A stretch of 61,770 bases of DNA from Bryobacter sp. (GTDB taxonomy: Bacteria; Acidobacteriota; Terriglobia; Bryobacterales; Bryobacteraceae), in contig JALHNI010000023.1 of NCBI GenBank assembly GCA_022843605.1, positions 1-61,770 of the forward strand, written 5' to 3'. The stretch's first letter is position 1, and the number at the start of each line of letters is the position of its first letter. The notes under the pieces are model-generated. The model did no database searches. It was not told where the DNA came from and saw only the letters and a list, made by a program, of their open reading frames with translations. The position numbers and the translations under genes are program-made. This document shows, piece after piece, positions 8,086 to 18,635 of the stretch.

Positions 8086-8214
8086 ATCTCGCTGGCCGAT
8101 TGCATTGGTCTGGCCCTGGCGGCCGAGCGCCAAGCCACGTTCGTGACGGCCGATCGCCACGAATTGGCCGCCGTCGCCGCTAGGGGCAGCCACGCGATCC
8201 AGTTCATTCGATAG
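8086..8214 (+). pseudogene. VapC-type PIN-domain toxin, C-terminal fragment
   Basis: 42 codons then TAG read ISLADCIGLALAAERQATFV followed by TADRHELAAVAARG and IQFIR. This is the last third of a VapC ribonuclease: SLAD carries the third acidic residue and VTADRHEL the fourth acidic position, and FIR is a common end. No start or N-terminal acidic residues precede it in frame and no antitoxin gene is nearby. It lies just upstream of the tetR promoter, so the insertion that brought the TetR operon may have cut the toxin. Confidence 0.65.
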
Positions 8215-8437
8215 GGAACTAGCCAACAGCCGTCAGGAAACCTGCGAACGGGGAGATTGGGTGCGAAATTTGGTGCCGGGCATGAATTGTTGCCTTCATG
8301 GGCAGCGAAACAAGAGCGCCCTGCCCGATCAGGTAGCGATCGGCGACCTAACCGAACAGTGGGCCGCGACGCCGCCTCTGATCTCGAGGGCAGCAGACCA
8401 AGCAAGCCTCTGCTTGCCCTCGAGGTTCGGTGACGTC
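8215..8437. other. Intergenic spacer
   Basis: No gene seen. It contains the hairpin at 8383-8424 close to the DUF1552 stop codon. Confidence 0.5.
8383..8424 (-). terminator. Candidate terminator downstream of the DUF1592-DUF1552 operon
   Basis: CTCGAGGGCAGCAG (8383-8396) pairs with CTGCTTGCCCTCGAG (8410-8424) with one bulge. The outer arms ACCGAAC (8351-8357) and GTTCGGT (8425-8431) are also complementary. It lies 14 bp past the DUF1552 stop. No T-run. Confidence 0.45.
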
Positions 8438-9823
8438 CTAGGCCTTGAGCTCCTCGATTTGCTTCGTGGCGATGCCGACGGGGCGGTCGATGGGGATGCC
8501 GGCGCAGGCGAGGAGGGTGGTGAGCAGGTCGCCCTGGTTGCCCTTGGTATCCGCGAAGAAACGTCCCGTTTTGATGGAACCGCCGCCTTTGCCGGCGATG
8601 ACGAAGGGGAGGTTTTCGCGAGTGTGCTTGTTGCCATCCTCGAGCCCGGAGCCCCACATCATGATGCAGTTATCCAACAAGGTGCCGCCGGCTTCACGCA
8701 GGCCAGCCATCTTCTTCACCATGTAGGCAAACTGTTGAATGTTGAATTCGGTGATCCGGGCGATCTTACGAACCTTTTCCGCATCGTGGTTGTGATGGGT
8801 GTTGGAGTGATGCTGGTCGTTGAAGCCCAGTTCCGGATAGGAGGCGCCGTTGGGCGTGGAGCCGATGTAGGTGCTGACCCGAGTGGTATCAGTCTGAAAC
8901 GCGAGTACGTTCAGGTCGCACATCACCTGCATGTACTCACTCCGTTTTTCGCCCTCGGGAATGCGGATCTCGATGGGCGGCGAATCGGAGGCGTGACGGT
9001 TGCTCGGGCGGACGCCGGCTTTCTCCAAAGCGGCGTCTTTCTGGCGGTGCTCGATGGCCGCGATGCGCCGTTCCACCGAGCGAACGCTGTCCAGGTATTC
9101 ATCGAGCTTCCGCTGGTCCGAGGCGGGCAAGGTGCGGCGGAGGTCTCTGGCGCCGCCGAGGACGATGTCCAACAAGCTTCGGTCGAGCGCGCTGAGTGGC
9201 GACGCTTCACGCGCGCCGCCGGCCTGGTTCTGGTCCTGCTTGTTGAAGAGGCGATAGAGCACGTTCCGCGGATTGACCTCGGCGGGGACGGCCTGCGTGG
9301 GGGAACGGAAGCTGCAGTGCGAGTAGTAGCCCTCATTGAGACCTTCCTGATTCTCCTTCCAGGTTTGGGGCATGGTGGCCAACTCGAGCGACGGCAGGGC
9401 GGTGAAGGCACCGACGTGATTGGCGGCAATCTGATCCGCGGAGATGGCGATATTGATCTCGTTCCGCTTGTCGGCGGCCGGCAACATCGCCGTGAGCCAA
9501 GTGGAGAGTTCGAGGGCGTGCGGCGCTCCGTTGAAGGGCGAGATCGGAACGCCGGAGATCCCCTTCATGACGACGCATTGATTGAGCACCGGGCGCAAGG
9601 ACTCGAGAGCCGGGGGCGGCGACGAGAGAAAACTTTCGGCAGTGGCCGGCCAGAACTGATCCATGATCACGCCGTGGGGCATATACATGAAGCCCAGGCG
9701 GACGGGCGGTTTGCCCTTGGTGGTGTCGGCCCAACCGAGGGAGTCCATCAGCGGCAGGGCGAGCGAAACGCCTAGTCCCTTCAGACAAGCCCGCCGGCCG
9801 ATTTTGTTTACTGGTTTGCTCAT
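8438..9823 (-). CDS. DUF1552 domain protein, Tat-exported
   Basis: 461 residues. The N-terminus [20 protein letters not shown] is a twin-arginine-like signal. The body has family landmarks: [83 protein letters not shown] and [17 protein letters not shown]. Established: DUF1552 proteins are alkaline-phosphatase-like exported proteins of unknown function nearly always paired with DUF1592 cytochrome-like proteins. Here the start overlaps the DUF1592 stop by ATGA (9820-9823), so the two are translationally coupled. Confidence 0.9.
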   Translation of the reverse strand: MSKPVNKIGRRACLKGLGVSLALPLMDSLGWADTTKGKPPVRLGFMYMPHGVIMDQFWPATAESFLSSPPPALESLRPVLNQCVVMKGISGVPISPFNGAPHALELSTWLTAMLPAADKRNEINIAISADQIAANHVGAFTALPSLELATMPQTWKENQEGLNEGYYSHCSFRSPTQAVPAEVNPRNVLYRLFNKQDQNQAGGAREASPLSALDRSLLDIVLGGARDLRRTLPASDQRKLDEYLDSVRSVERRIAAIEHRQKDAALEKAGVRPSNRHASDSPPIEIRIPEGEKRSEYMQVMCDLNVLAFQTDTTRVSTYIGSTPNGASYPELGFNDQHHSNTHHNHDAEKVRKIARITEFNIQQFAYMVKKMAGLREAGGTLLDNCIMMWGSGLEDGNKHTRENLPFVIAGKGGGSIKTGRFFADTKGNQGDLLTTLLACAGIPIDRPVGIATKQIEELKA

Positions 9824-11781
9824 TGAGCCTCCTCCGTCTTTTGCTTCGCCTGATCTTCGATTCGCCGGTGCGTAAAGGGATAACTGGTAATGACCCCATC
9901 AATGAGCGCCCGCATGCGGTACCCGCCGCCGGCGATCTCACTCATGACGTCATCCACCACAATTTCATCGTAGCCTTCCAACTTGCGGCCCAAGGCGTAG
10001 GCCAGCAGTCTCTCCACCAGATTGCGGGCCACGTCGCCGTTTCGGCTGGCGATAATGGTTTTCAAATCCGCCGGGCCCGAAAAACGTTTGTTGCCGGGAA
10101 GCTCGCCGGCCGCGTCGATGGGCTGGCCGTTGCTGTCGCGGTCGCGCCAGCGACCGATGGTATCGAACTTCTCCAAGCCGAAGCCGATGGGGTCGAGAAT
10201 CCGATGGCAATTGGCGCAGACGGGATTCGTGCGGTGAAGCTCGGTCCGTTGCCGGACCGTCAGATTTGCGGCGGTCGCCTGATCCTGCTTGTCCAGGGCC
10301 GGGACGTCCGGCGGGGCGGCAGGCACATGTTCGCCGAGCACTTGTTCCAGCACCCACACGCCCCGCTTCACCGGGCTGGTGCGATTGGGGAAGGAGGTGG
10401 CGGCGAGAATGCCTGGCATCCCCAGCACTCCCCCGCGATTGCCATCACTTAGGCGGACCTTCCGCATTTCGGGTCCCTTGACCGCTTTATCCAGGCCGTA
10501 AATCGCAGCCACGGTTCCATTGAGGTAGGTGTAGTTGCCATCGACGAAACGGATGACGTTGTCGTTGTTCCGGACGATGCTGTCGAAGTAGAGGCGGACT
10601 TCGTCATACATCGACTGGCGCATCCCGGTGGTCATTTGCGGAAAGATTGCGGGATCGAAGACTTGACGCTTCAAGCCGCCGACGCTCAGCCACTGTGCAC
10701 CGAAGCCGTCAAAGAGTGCCCGCGAACGACGATCGTCCAGCAAGCGTTTCGCCTGCGACTTCAGCACCGCCGGCTCATGCAGCCTTCCGTTGTCGGCCAG
10801 ACGCATCAGTTCGTCGTCGGGCATGGTGGCCCACAACAGATAAGACAAACGCGAGGCGAGTTGGTAGTCGTCAAGGGGAACAATCCCGGGGCTTGGCTTG
10901 GCTGCGGCGGTTGGCGTAACAGAGGGGTTCGGCGTAATGAAGAGGAACTGAGGGGAAACGAGGACGGCCTTGAGCATCAAGTGAAGAGCCTGCGGGTGGG
11001 CCAACTTGTTACGCCTCCCGAGGTCGTACGTGGCAACGAGGACATCCAGTTCGGACTCGGCCGGCGGCCGGCGGTAGGCCTTCCGGGCAAGGGACCGGGC
11101 GACTTGCCGCGCCGCTTCCTGGGGATTCTTGCCTGCCGCAGATTGGCCGAACAGCCGTTTCTCGATTTCCGTCCGCCGTCCGCCTGGCGGCGCCACGATC
11201 TGGCGCAAGACCTTATCCGCGATGGTCAGGTACTGCTCGAGTTGGAGGGATGAGAGCGAATTGAGGTAGCCCTGGCCGCTGACTTCATCGGGCAGTCCAT
11301 CGGCGATCGACGGGTCGACACCGAAGAGGTCCCGCAGAGTGTTGCCGTACTCGGTCTTGGTCAAGCGCCGGATGACGAAGGGTCCCGGATCCTTGTCGCT
11401 GAGGTACTTCAGTTTGGGCAGCCACTCAGCGAACATGCGGCGGTCTTCGTCGTCCGGCTGGGGCGCTGCTTTGGGCGGCATGTCATGTGCCTTCACTCGG
11501 GCGTCCGCTCTCTTCCAGTGTTCGGTGAAGGCCGCGTGCCCGGGCGCCTTGAGTGCGGGTGAGAAATTGACTCCGCCCCGCGTCGGCCGCCGGTTCTGGT
11601 GGCACTGAATGCAATAAGTGGTGATGAACGGCGAGACGCGGTCACGAAAGAAATGGTCCGCATCAGCCTTGAGGGCTCCGTGATCCGCGGCCATCGCGCT
11701 GCAAGGCGACAGAAGGTACAAGATCAGGCAGAAGCCTAGCGGCACCTTCGAACTATGATGGGTCGCAGAAACAGCGGCCAT
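9820..11781 (-). CDS. DUF1592/DUF1588/DUF1585 planctomycete-type cytochrome-like protein
   Basis: About 653 residues from ATG 11781, placed just before a signal peptide ([19 protein letters not shown]). A first CxxCH ([13 protein letters not shown]1587 region) is followed by [18 protein letters not shown], the DUF1595/1592 block ([26 protein letters not shown]), the DUF1588 block ([20 protein letters not shown]) and a second CxxCH ([19 protein letters not shown]) before DUF1585. A periplasmic c-type haem protein is expected. It is followed by its usual DUF1552 partner with a 4-bp overlap. A GTG at 11814 is a less likely start. Confidence 0.9.
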   Translation of the reverse strand: MAAVSATHHSSKVPLGFCLILYLLSPCSAMAADHGALKADADHFFRDRVSPFITTYCIQCHQNRRPTRGGVNFSPALKAPGHAAFTEHWKRADARVKAHDMPPKAAPQPDDEDRRMFAEWLPKLKYLSDKDPGPFVIRRLTKTEYGNTLRDLFGVDPSIADGLPDEVSGQGYLNSLSSLQLEQYLTIADKVLRQIVAPPGGRRTEIEKRLFGQSAAGKNPQEAARQVARSLARKAYRRPPAESELDVLVATYDLGRRNKLAHPQALHLMLKAVLVSPQFLFITPNPSVTPTAAAKPSPGIVPLDDYQLASRLSYLLWATMPDDELMRLADNGRLHEPAVLKSQAKRLLDDRRSRALFDGFGAQWLSVGGLKRQVFDPAIFPQMTTGMRQSMYDEVRLYFDSIVRNNDNVIRFVDGNYTYLNGTVAAIYGLDKAVKGPEMRKVRLSDGNRGGVLGMPGILAATSFPNRTSPVKRGVWVLEQVLGEHVPAAPPDVPALDKQDQATAANLTVRQRTELHRTNPVCANCHRILDPIGFGLEKFDTIGRWRDRDSNGQPIDAAGELPGNKRFSGPADLKTIIASRNGDVARNLVERLLAYALGRKLEGYDEIVVDDVMSEIAGGGYRMRALIDGVITSYPFTHRRIEDQAKQKTEEAQ

Positions 11782-12349
<568 letters not shown>

Positions 12350-13135
12350 GTGGCCCGACCCAAGTCCGCACCGAACACACCGTCGCGATATCTCGTTCCA
12401 GTTGTGGTCTCCACTTTCCGGTTGCTGGATCGCCTTTCGGGGCAAACGAGTGCGTCTTTGCACGAGCTTTCGACGTCGACCCGGATCCCGAAGAGCACGG
12501 TGTTTCGCCTGCTGGCGACGTTGCAGCATCTCGACATTGTGAAGCGCGACGAGCCGAGCAAGGCCTATCGGCTAAACGCTAAATCGCCGGGGCAGGCGTT
12601 GGCGTTGCCGAGCACGGAAGGGATGCGGCGGGCCGCCCTCCCCTACATGCTGGAGTTGCGCAACGAGTTCGGCGAGACGGTAAATCTGGGTCATTTGCAG
12701 CATGATCGCGTGGTGTACATCGAGGTGGTTCCGTCCGAGTACGCGCTGCGGTTGAGCGAGCGTCCGGGCGCCAGCGTGGATGCCTACTGTACGGCGTTGG
12801 GGCGCAGTATTCTGGCGTTCAGTCCGGAGGGGGTGGCGGAGAGCATTCTGGGAAAGAAGACGCTCTCGCGATTGACGCCGCACACGATGGTGGAGCCCGC
12901 GGCGATCCTGGAAGAGCTGCAACGAATTCGGGAGCAGGGTTTTGCGTTTGAGCGCGAAGAGGGGGCGCTGCAGGCGACCTGCCTGGGCGCGCCAATTTTG
13001 GACTCCGAAGACGTGGCGGTGGGGGCGATCAGCGTCTCCGGACCCACTTATCGTTTCGAACCGCTGGCCAACAAAAAGCTGCTGAAGGCGCTGCGCCGGG
13101 CGGCGCGAGAGATTGGCCGCGCGGTGGCCGGCTGA
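12350..13135 (+). CDS. IclR family transcriptional regulator
   Basis: 261 residues, GTG start. Winged-helix domain (TFRLLDRLSGQ, SLHELSTSTRIPKSTVFRLL, residues ~21-75) followed by the IclR effector domain (~90-258): RVVYIEVVPSEYALRL, YCTALGRSILAF and GFAFEREEGALQATCLGAPI match the family core. It ends 20 bp before a dipeptidase gene and heads a run with sulfatase and POTRA genes, so it may control their catabolic role. The ligand is unknown. Confidence 0.9.
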   Translation: MARPKSAPNTPSRYLVPVVVSTFRLLDRLSGQTSASLHELSTSTRIPKSTVFRLLATLQHLDIVKRDEPSKAYRLNAKSPGQALALPSTEGMRRAALPYMLELRNEFGETVNLGHLQHDRVVYIEVVPSEYALRLSERPGASVDAYCTALGRSILAFSPEGVAESILGKKTLSRLTPHTMVEPAAILEELQRIREQGFAFEREEGALQATCLGAPILDSEDVAVGAISVSGPTYRFEPLANKKLLKALRRAAREIGRAVAG

Positions 13136-13155
13136 CGCTCTACACTAGCGGGTAG

Positions 13156-14349
13156 ATGCGTATTCCCTTCATTCTGCTGGTCGCGCTCGACCTGATCGCG
13201 CAAAGCTCGTCATTGAGTCAACGGGCGAAGGACCTGCACCGTCAGGCCTTCGTTTTTGACGGGCATGTCCATGTGGTGAACCGGCAGTTTTATCATGGCG
13301 GATCGATGGGCGAACGGACGAATCGGGGACAAGTGGACATTCCGCGGCTGCTGGAAGGCGGCGTGGATGCGCTGTTCTTCACGATGTTTGTTACCGAAGA
13401 TTACTATCCGCAGCGGTATGAGACGAAGCAGGTGTTGCGCTTTATTGACGAAGCCTACCGGCAGGTGGAACTAAACAAGGACAAGATCGGGATTGCGCTG
13501 AACGCGAGCGACATTGAGCGGTTGAACCGGCAGGGCAAGATCGCGGCGGTGCTGGACCTGGAGGGCGGTTTCGATATGGACGGCGATCTGGGGGTGTTGC
13601 GGATGCTGCATCGCCTGGGCTTGCGTTCGTTCCAACTGCCTTCGCACAACTACGCCAATAATTTTGCCGAGCCGTGCTGCGCGTCGACCAAGGTGAAAGG
13701 GCTGACGGAACAGGGCCGGGCGGTGGTGCGCGAGGCGAATCGGCTGGGGATGGTCATCAACATTTCGCATGCGAGCCAGGAGGCGATCCAGCAGGCGGTA
13801 GAGACGTCGACGGACCCGATTGTCAGCACGCACGACGGCCTGAAGTTTTTTAACGACATTCCGCGGACGATGAGCGAGACGACGCTGCGGAAGTTGGCCG
13901 CCAAGGGCGGGCTGATTGGCTTCCATATCGGCAATGAGTTTCACAACCGGCCGCTGTTCGAGCACCGGGCCAAGCTGGCGGGCAAGCCGTTTTGGGATCG
14001 GGAGGACGTGCACTCGGCAAAGCCGTTGAGCATCTTCGAGATTGACCGCAAGATAGGACCGCAGTTTCCGATGATGGGTATCAGCAATCCGCCGGCGGAA
14101 CTGGTTTACACGGTGGAGCAGTGGTTTCGCGCGGTGGATAAGGCGATTGAGTGGGTGGGTGAGGACCATGTGATGCTGGGGACTGATTTCGACGGTGGCC
14201 CCACGCCGCCGACGCCGATGCAACATATCGGCGACCTGCCTTGGATGACTCAGGCGATGTTGAACAAGGGGTATTCCGAGGCGCGGATCCGCAAGTTTCT
14301 GGGGGGCAATCTGATGCGGGTGTTTCGGCAGGTGACGGAGAAGAAGTAG
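13156..14349 (+). CDS. Membrane dipeptidase-like protein (peptidase family M19), exported
   Basis: 397 residues with a short signal peptide (FILLVALDLIAQS). Metal ligands appear in the M19 order: FDGHVHVV near residue 36, the central Glu in LDLEGGF (~138), His in INISHASQEA (~202) and in VSTHDGLKFF. The C-terminal MLGTDFDGG carries the catalytic-site Asp. M19 enzymes are dizinc dipeptidases that also accept D-amino-acid dipeptides. A TACACT hexamer lies 9 bases before the ATG. Next genes: sulfatase (gap 27 bp) and POTRA protein. Confidence 0.9.
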   Translation: MRIPFILLVALDLIAQSSSLSQRAKDLHRQAFVFDGHVHVVNRQFYHGGSMGERTNRGQVDIPRLLEGGVDALFFTMFVTEDYYPQRYETKQVLRFIDEAYRQVELNKDKIGIALNASDIERLNRQGKIAAVLDLEGGFDMDGDLGVLRMLHRLGLRSFQLPSHNYANNFAEPCCASTKVKGLTEQGRAVVREANRLGMVINISHASQEAIQQAVETSTDPIVSTHDGLKFFNDIPRTMSETTLRKLAAKGGLIGFHIGNEFHNRPLFEHRAKLAGKPFWDREDVHSAKPLSIFEIDRKIGPQFPMMGISNPPAELVYTVEQWFRAVDKAIEWVGEDHVMLGTDFDGGPTPPTPMQHIGDLPWMTQAMLNKGYSEARIRKFLGGNLMRVFRQVTEKK

Positions 14350-14376
14350 GGGTGCGGCCCGGCTTACTTGGGTAAC

Positions 14377-16062
14377 ATGGGTCCGATGACTTCGCGACGT
14401 GAGTTTCTGGTCGCCGCCGCCGCGGCCCCCGTGTATGCCCAGGCCAAGCGCCCGCCCAACGTAATCCTGGTGATGACCGACGATCAGGGATACCCGGACG
14501 TGGGCGTTCACGGTAATCCGATCCTGCGTACGCCCAACCTGGACGGGCTGGCGAAGCAATCGGTCGAATTCACCAATTTCGTCACCGCGCCGCTTTGCGC
14601 CCCCACGCGCGCGAGCCTGATGACGGGCCGCTACTACTACCGCACCGGCGTCACCGATACGTACAAGGGTCAGGCCATTATGGATCCGAAAGAACGTACG
14701 GTGGCGGAAATGTTTCGGGAGGCGGGTTACGCCACCGGGATCTTCGGCAAGTGGCACCTGGGCGACTGCTACCCCACACGGCCCATCGACAAGGGCTTTG
14801 CCGAGGCGCTGGTGCATCTGGGTGGCGGACTCCGGCAGCCCGGCGTACCGGATAGCGACAACGGCTATTACGATCCGGTGCTGATGCGCAACGGCAAGCC
14901 GGAGCGGGTGAAAGGGTACTGCACCGACATCTTTGCCAGCGAGACGATTGCATTTATCGAGCGTCACCGGACGCGGCCCTTTTTCGCGTATCTGCCCACC
15001 AATTCGCCTCATGATCCGTATTTGGTGCCGAAGAAGTATTCGCAGCCCTACCTGGACCAAGGGCTGCCGGAGAAGGTGGCGAACATCTACGGGATGAACG
15101 CGAATATCGACGAGAACATTGGGCGCGTGTTGAAGCGCCTGGACGAACTGAAGCTGGCTGACGACACCATCTTCATTTTCATGACCGACAACGGTGCGAC
15201 GAATGCGCACTATACCGCCGGTCTGCGGGGGCTGAAAAGCAGCGTCTACGAAGGAGGCATCCGCTCGCCGTTCTTCTGGCGCGGACCGGGCGTGGCGAAG
15301 CCCGGCAAAGTGGAGCACATGGCGGCGATGATCGACGTCGCTCCCACGCTGCTGGACGTCTGTGGGATTGCTCCGAAAGTCCCTTTCGACGGCAAGAGCC
15401 TGAAGCCACTGCTGCTGAAGCCTGATGCGGCGTGGACCGATCGGAAGGTCTTTATCCAGATCCACCGAGGCAATGCGCCGGTTCGGTATCACAACTTCTG
15501 CGTGCGCATGGACAAGTGGAAGTTGCTGCATGCGGTGGGCATTGGGCAACCGCTGCCGGCCGAGATCAAGTTGGAACTGTATGACCTCGAGAACGACCCC
15601 GGCGAGAAGAAGAATCTGATTGCCGAGCAGCCGGCGATCGCCGCGCAACTGAAGGCCTCTTATGAGGCGTGGCTGGAGGATGTGAGCAGTACGCGAGGCT
15701 TTGCCCCGGTGCGCTTTATCGCGGGCACACGATATGAGAATCCGATGACGCTGAACCGTCAGGACTGGCGCGGGCCCAAAGCGGAATGGAACCAGCCAAA
15801 CGCGATTGGCCATTGGGAGATCGCTTTTGCGGGGCAGGGTCCTTATGACGTTGAATTACGATTCCCGCCGTTTGCCGGTGAGGCCGAAGCTGAACTGCGT
15901 CTGGGGAACGTGAGCCAGAAGGTGAAGATTGCGGCTGGGGCCGCTTCCTGCCGGCTGGTGGGTTTGAAGCCGGTGCCGGGTCCGGCGAAGGTGGAAACGC
16001 TGCTTACGGGTGACGGTGTCACGCGGGGCGCCCACTACGTCGAGATTCTCTGGAGGCCTTAA
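14377..16062 (+). CDS. Sulfatase (arylsulfatase-like), Tat-exported
   Basis: About 561 residues. Tat-type signal (SRREFLVAAAAAPVYA). Metal-binding ILVMTDDQGYPDVG precedes the catalytic CAPTRAS motif (Cys ~74), the CxPxR signature whose Cys must be matured to formylglycine. FGKWHLG and FMTDNGATNAHY complete the active-site set. The C-terminal ~100 residues form an extra beta domain. It hydrolyses sulfate esters, probably of polysaccharides, in the periplasm. The start is chosen among TTG 14368, ATG 14377 and ATG 14386; none has a clear ribosome-binding site. No maturase gene is in the window. Confidence 0.93.
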   Translation: MGPMTSRREFLVAAAAAPVYAQAKRPPNVILVMTDDQGYPDVGVHGNPILRTPNLDGLAKQSVEFTNFVTAPLCAPTRASLMTGRYYYRTGVTDTYKGQAIMDPKERTVAEMFREAGYATGIFGKWHLGDCYPTRPIDKGFAEALVHLGGGLRQPGVPDSDNGYYDPVLMRNGKPERVKGYCTDIFASETIAFIERHRTRPFFAYLPTNSPHDPYLVPKKYSQPYLDQGLPEKVANIYGMNANIDENIGRVLKRLDELKLADDTIFIFMTDNGATNAHYTAGLRGLKSSVYEGGIRSPFFWRGPGVAKPGKVEHMAAMIDVAPTLLDVCGIAPKVPFDGKSLKPLLLKPDAAWTDRKVFIQIHRGNAPVRYHNFCVRMDKWKLLHAVGIGQPLPAEIKLELYDLENDPGEKKNLIAEQPAIAAQLKASYEAWLEDVSSTRGFAPVRFIAGTRYENPMTLNRQDWRGPKAEWNQPNAIGHWEIAFAGQGPYDVELRFPPFAGEAEAELRLGNVSQKVKIAAGAASCRLVGLKPVPGPAKVETLLTGDGVTRGAHYVEILWRP

Positions 16063-16091
16063 GGAACCTGACGGCCCGTGCCGCCGTCATA

Positions 16092-17435
16092 ATGAGAGTT
16101 GTGATCTGGCTCGTACTCATTACCTCTCTGCTGGCGCAAAGGCCGGTCCCGGTGAAGAAGCCGGTTCCGGTGGTGAAGCGTCCGGTGACCGATCCGGGCC
16201 CTACCGTCAACCTGATTCGTTCGTTGCGGGTGGAAGGCAATAAGAACTTCACCTCGCCCGGCATCATCGAATACAGCGGGTTGAAGGTGGGCCAGAACGC
16301 CGATCCGGCGGTGTTTGAGGCCGCCCGGCTGAAGCTGGCCAATTCCGGGGTCTTTGAACGGGTGGGTTACAAATACGCGCCGGCGGCCGGTGGCGGCCTG
16401 GATGCGGTATTGGAAGTCGTTGAGATCCCGCAGGTGTTCCCTTACCGGTTTGAGGAGCTTCCGGCCACACCAGCCGAGATGGTGGCGCACCTCAAGCAGA
16501 TTGACCCGCTCTTCTCCGAACGCATTCCCGCCACGAAGGAGTTCCTGGCCCGCTATGCGAGAGAACTGGAAGCGTTCCTGAAGCCCAAGGGCCTGAAGGA
16601 GGCCGTCAGCAGCAAGTTGATTCCCGATGTGGGCGACAAGCTGGTGGTCATCTTCCGTCCAGACCGTCCGCTGCCCACTATCTCCCAGGTCGCTTTCAAA
16701 GGCAACGAGGCCGTGCCCACCGCCGTCCTGCAGATCGCGATGAACCAGATTGCGATGGGCGCGATTTACAAAGAAGAACTGGTCCGACAGTATCTCGAGA
16801 CCACCATCCGCCCCATCTATGAGCAGCGTGGGCGGCTGGAGGTGACATTTCCGAAGGTTTCCGCCCAGCCCGCGGCGGACAATACTGGCATGAATGTCGT
16901 GGCGGAACTGGTGGAGGGGCCCAGCTTCGATATCGGCGACATTCGGCTCCGCGGTGCGGTTGGAGACCCGAAGCCGCTCTACCAGACGATGGTTCTGCAG
17001 CCCGGGGATCTCGCCAACATGACCGAGGTTGCGGCGGCGATGAAGCGCGTTCGATCTCACCTGGTTCGCGATGGTTACCTGAAGGCCGACGTGAAATTCG
17101 AACGGAAGCTTCGACGTGAGAAAGAGAAGCCCCTTGCCGACCTGAGTGTAACGGTGACCCCTGGCGCTATGTATACGTTTGGGAAGCTGAAGATTGAGGG
17201 ACTCGACATTCTGAACGAGCCGCAAATCCGCAAGATGTGGGGCCTGGAGTTCGGCAAGCCCTACAACGGCGAGTACCCGGATCTGTTTCTGAATCGCATT
17301 CGTGACGAGAACCTGTTCGAGAATCTGGGCACCACGAAAGCGATCCCCTCGCCCAATGAGCAGACGCGGATTGTCGATGTGACGCTCGTCTTTGGTCCGG
17401 CGATGAAGGCGCCCCCGAAGAAGCGCCCGTTTTAA
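16092..17435 (+). CDS. POTRA-repeat protein without a beta-barrel (BamA/TamA-like N-terminus only)
   Basis: 447 residues with signal peptide (VIWLVLITSLLAQ) and a Pro/Val/Lys linker. POTRA-type units are visible: IRSLRVEGNKNFTSPGI (~42), ISQVAFKGNEAVPTAVL (~197), FDIGDIRLRGAV (~277) and YTFGKLKIEGLDILNEPQI (~357). The chain ends soon after the last unit with a KAPPKKRPF tail, where BamA/TamA would begin a ~350-residue barrel. It therefore looks like a periplasmic scaffold. It follows the sulfatase by 29 bp. Its stop abuts the convergent stop of the next gene. Confidence 0.75.
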   Translation: MRVVIWLVLITSLLAQRPVPVKKPVPVVKRPVTDPGPTVNLIRSLRVEGNKNFTSPGIIEYSGLKVGQNADPAVFEAARLKLANSGVFERVGYKYAPAAGGGLDAVLEVVEIPQVFPYRFEELPATPAEMVAHLKQIDPLFSERIPATKEFLARYARELEAFLKPKGLKEAVSSKLIPDVGDKLVVIFRPDRPLPTISQVAFKGNEAVPTAVLQIAMNQIAMGAIYKEELVRQYLETTIRPIYEQRGRLEVTFPKVSAQPAADNTGMNVVAELVEGPSFDIGDIRLRGAVGDPKPLYQTMVLQPGDLANMTEVAAAMKRVRSHLVRDGYLKADVKFERKLRREKEKPLADLSVTVTPGAMYTFGKLKIEGLDILNEPQIRKMWGLEFGKPYNGEYPDLFLNRIRDENLFENLGTTKAIPSPNEQTRIVDVTLVFGPAMKAPPKKRPF

Positions 17436-18551
17436 CTACCGGGGTTTGCTGTCGGCGAAGGCGCGCAGATATTGGTTGGGCGCCAGCACCGGTTGGCCAA
17501 GTTTCTGGGCGGCGTGCATGGGGAAATAGGGATCGCGGAGCAACTCGCGCGCCATCAGCACGAGGTCTGCTTGGCCTTGGCGAACAATGTCATCCGCTTG
17601 GGCGGCTTCGGTGATCATTCCGACGGCACCCGTCAGGATGGACGCCTCGTGGCGAATCTGTTGGGCCAGCGGCACCTGGTAGCCCGGGCCCACCTTGATC
17701 CTGGCGCTGAGCACGTTGCCTCCCGAGGAGACGTCGATCAGGTCGACGCCCAGTGGCTTCACCAGGCGGGCTAAGGCCACCGAATCTTCAACTGTCCAGC
17801 CGCCCTCTGCCCATTCAGTGCCGGAGATGCGGAGGAAAAGCGGTAGGCTGTCGGGCATCTCTGCCCGCACGGCTTTGACGATCTCCAGCGTCAGTCGTAC
17901 GCGGTTGTCGAAGCTGCCGCCGTATTCGTCGGTCCGCTGGTTGGAGAGGGGCGAGAGGAATTCGTTCAGCAGATAGCCATGGGCGCCGTGAATCTCGATG
18001 ACCTCGAACCCGGCGGCCAACGCGCGCTTGGTAGCGTCAGCAAAGAGGCCGACGGTCTGTGCGATCTCGTCCTTCGTGAGTTCGTGGGGGATGGGATCAC
18101 CCGGGCGGAAGGGAATTGGGCTGGGGGCCACCACTTGCCAGCCATTCGGCGCATCGGGAGCGATTGTAGCTCCGCCGTCCCAGGGAAGTTCGCAACTGGC
18201 CTTGCGCCCGGCGTGAGCGATCTGGATGCCGGGTACCGAGCCCTGACCTTTGATGAAGGTCGTAATGCGGCGCAGGAACTCGATGTGTTCGTCCTTCCAG
18301 ATGCCGAGGTCGCCGTAACTAATCCGGCCGCGGGCTTCGACGGCGGTGGCTTCGACAATCACCAGTCCGGCGCCGCCGACGGCACGGCTGCCGAGGTGGA
18401 CTAAGTGCCAGTCGTTGGCGAAGCCATCGTCGCTGGAATACTCGCACATGGGCGAGACTGCAATCCGGTTGGGAAAAGTGATCCCACGAATGGGAAGCGG
18501 AGAGAAAAGATGTTCAGATTCGGACACATTCCTAAAGATGGTCGATTTCAT
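17436..18551 (-). CDS. NADH:flavin oxidoreductase, old yellow enzyme family (YqjM-like)
   Basis: 371 residues, one FMN-binding TIM barrel. NRIAVSPMCEYSSDDG carries the redox-tuning Cys of the YqjM/thermophilic-like class; QIAHAGRKAS, IHGAHGYLLNEFLSPLSNQR and TDEYGGSFDNR are the FMN/substrate motifs, and GQADLVLMARELLRDPYFP closes the barrel. It reduces activated C=C bonds with NAD(P)H. Monocistronic, divergent from the ADOP permease. Confidence 0.93.
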   Translation of the reverse strand: MKSTIFRNVSESEHLFSPLPIRGITFPNRIAVSPMCEYSSDDGFANDWHLVHLGSRAVGGAGLVIVEATAVEARGRISYGDLGIWKDEHIEFLRRITTFIKGQGSVPGIQIAHAGRKASCELPWDGGATIAPDAPNGWQVVAPSPIPFRPGDPIPHELTKDEIAQTVGLFADATKRALAAGFEVIEIHGAHGYLLNEFLSPLSNQRTDEYGGSFDNRVRLTLEIVKAVRAEMPDSLPLFLRISGTEWAEGGWTVEDSVALARLVKPLGVDLIDVSSGGNVLSARIKVGPGYQVPLAQQIRHEASILTGAVGMITEAAQADDIVRQGQADLVLMARELLRDPYFPMHAAQKLGQPVLAPNQYLRAFADSKPR

Positions 18552-18635
18552 GCGAACGATTCACGCGGCTGCGCGTAATAAGACGAAAGCATTCAACTTT
18601 GCCAAACCAAGGAAACTGGAGATCGTCTAAGCGCC

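Noticed and set aside
8025..8657. N-terminal extension of the TetR reading frame
   Set aside because: Arg/His-rich sequence without homology; it crosses a well-formed promoter and operator placed exactly for ATG 8024, and lies antisense to the PIN fossil.
8261..9775. 504-codon open frame on the plus strand
   Set aside because: Antisense to the DUF1552 gene; Gly/Val/Ala-rich shadow with no domain.
13471..15813. 780-codon open frame on the minus strand
   Set aside because: Lies wholly antisense to the M19 dipeptidase and sulfatase genes, which have clear active-site motifs; its His/Arg/Gln-rich composition is typical of a GC-rich shadow frame.
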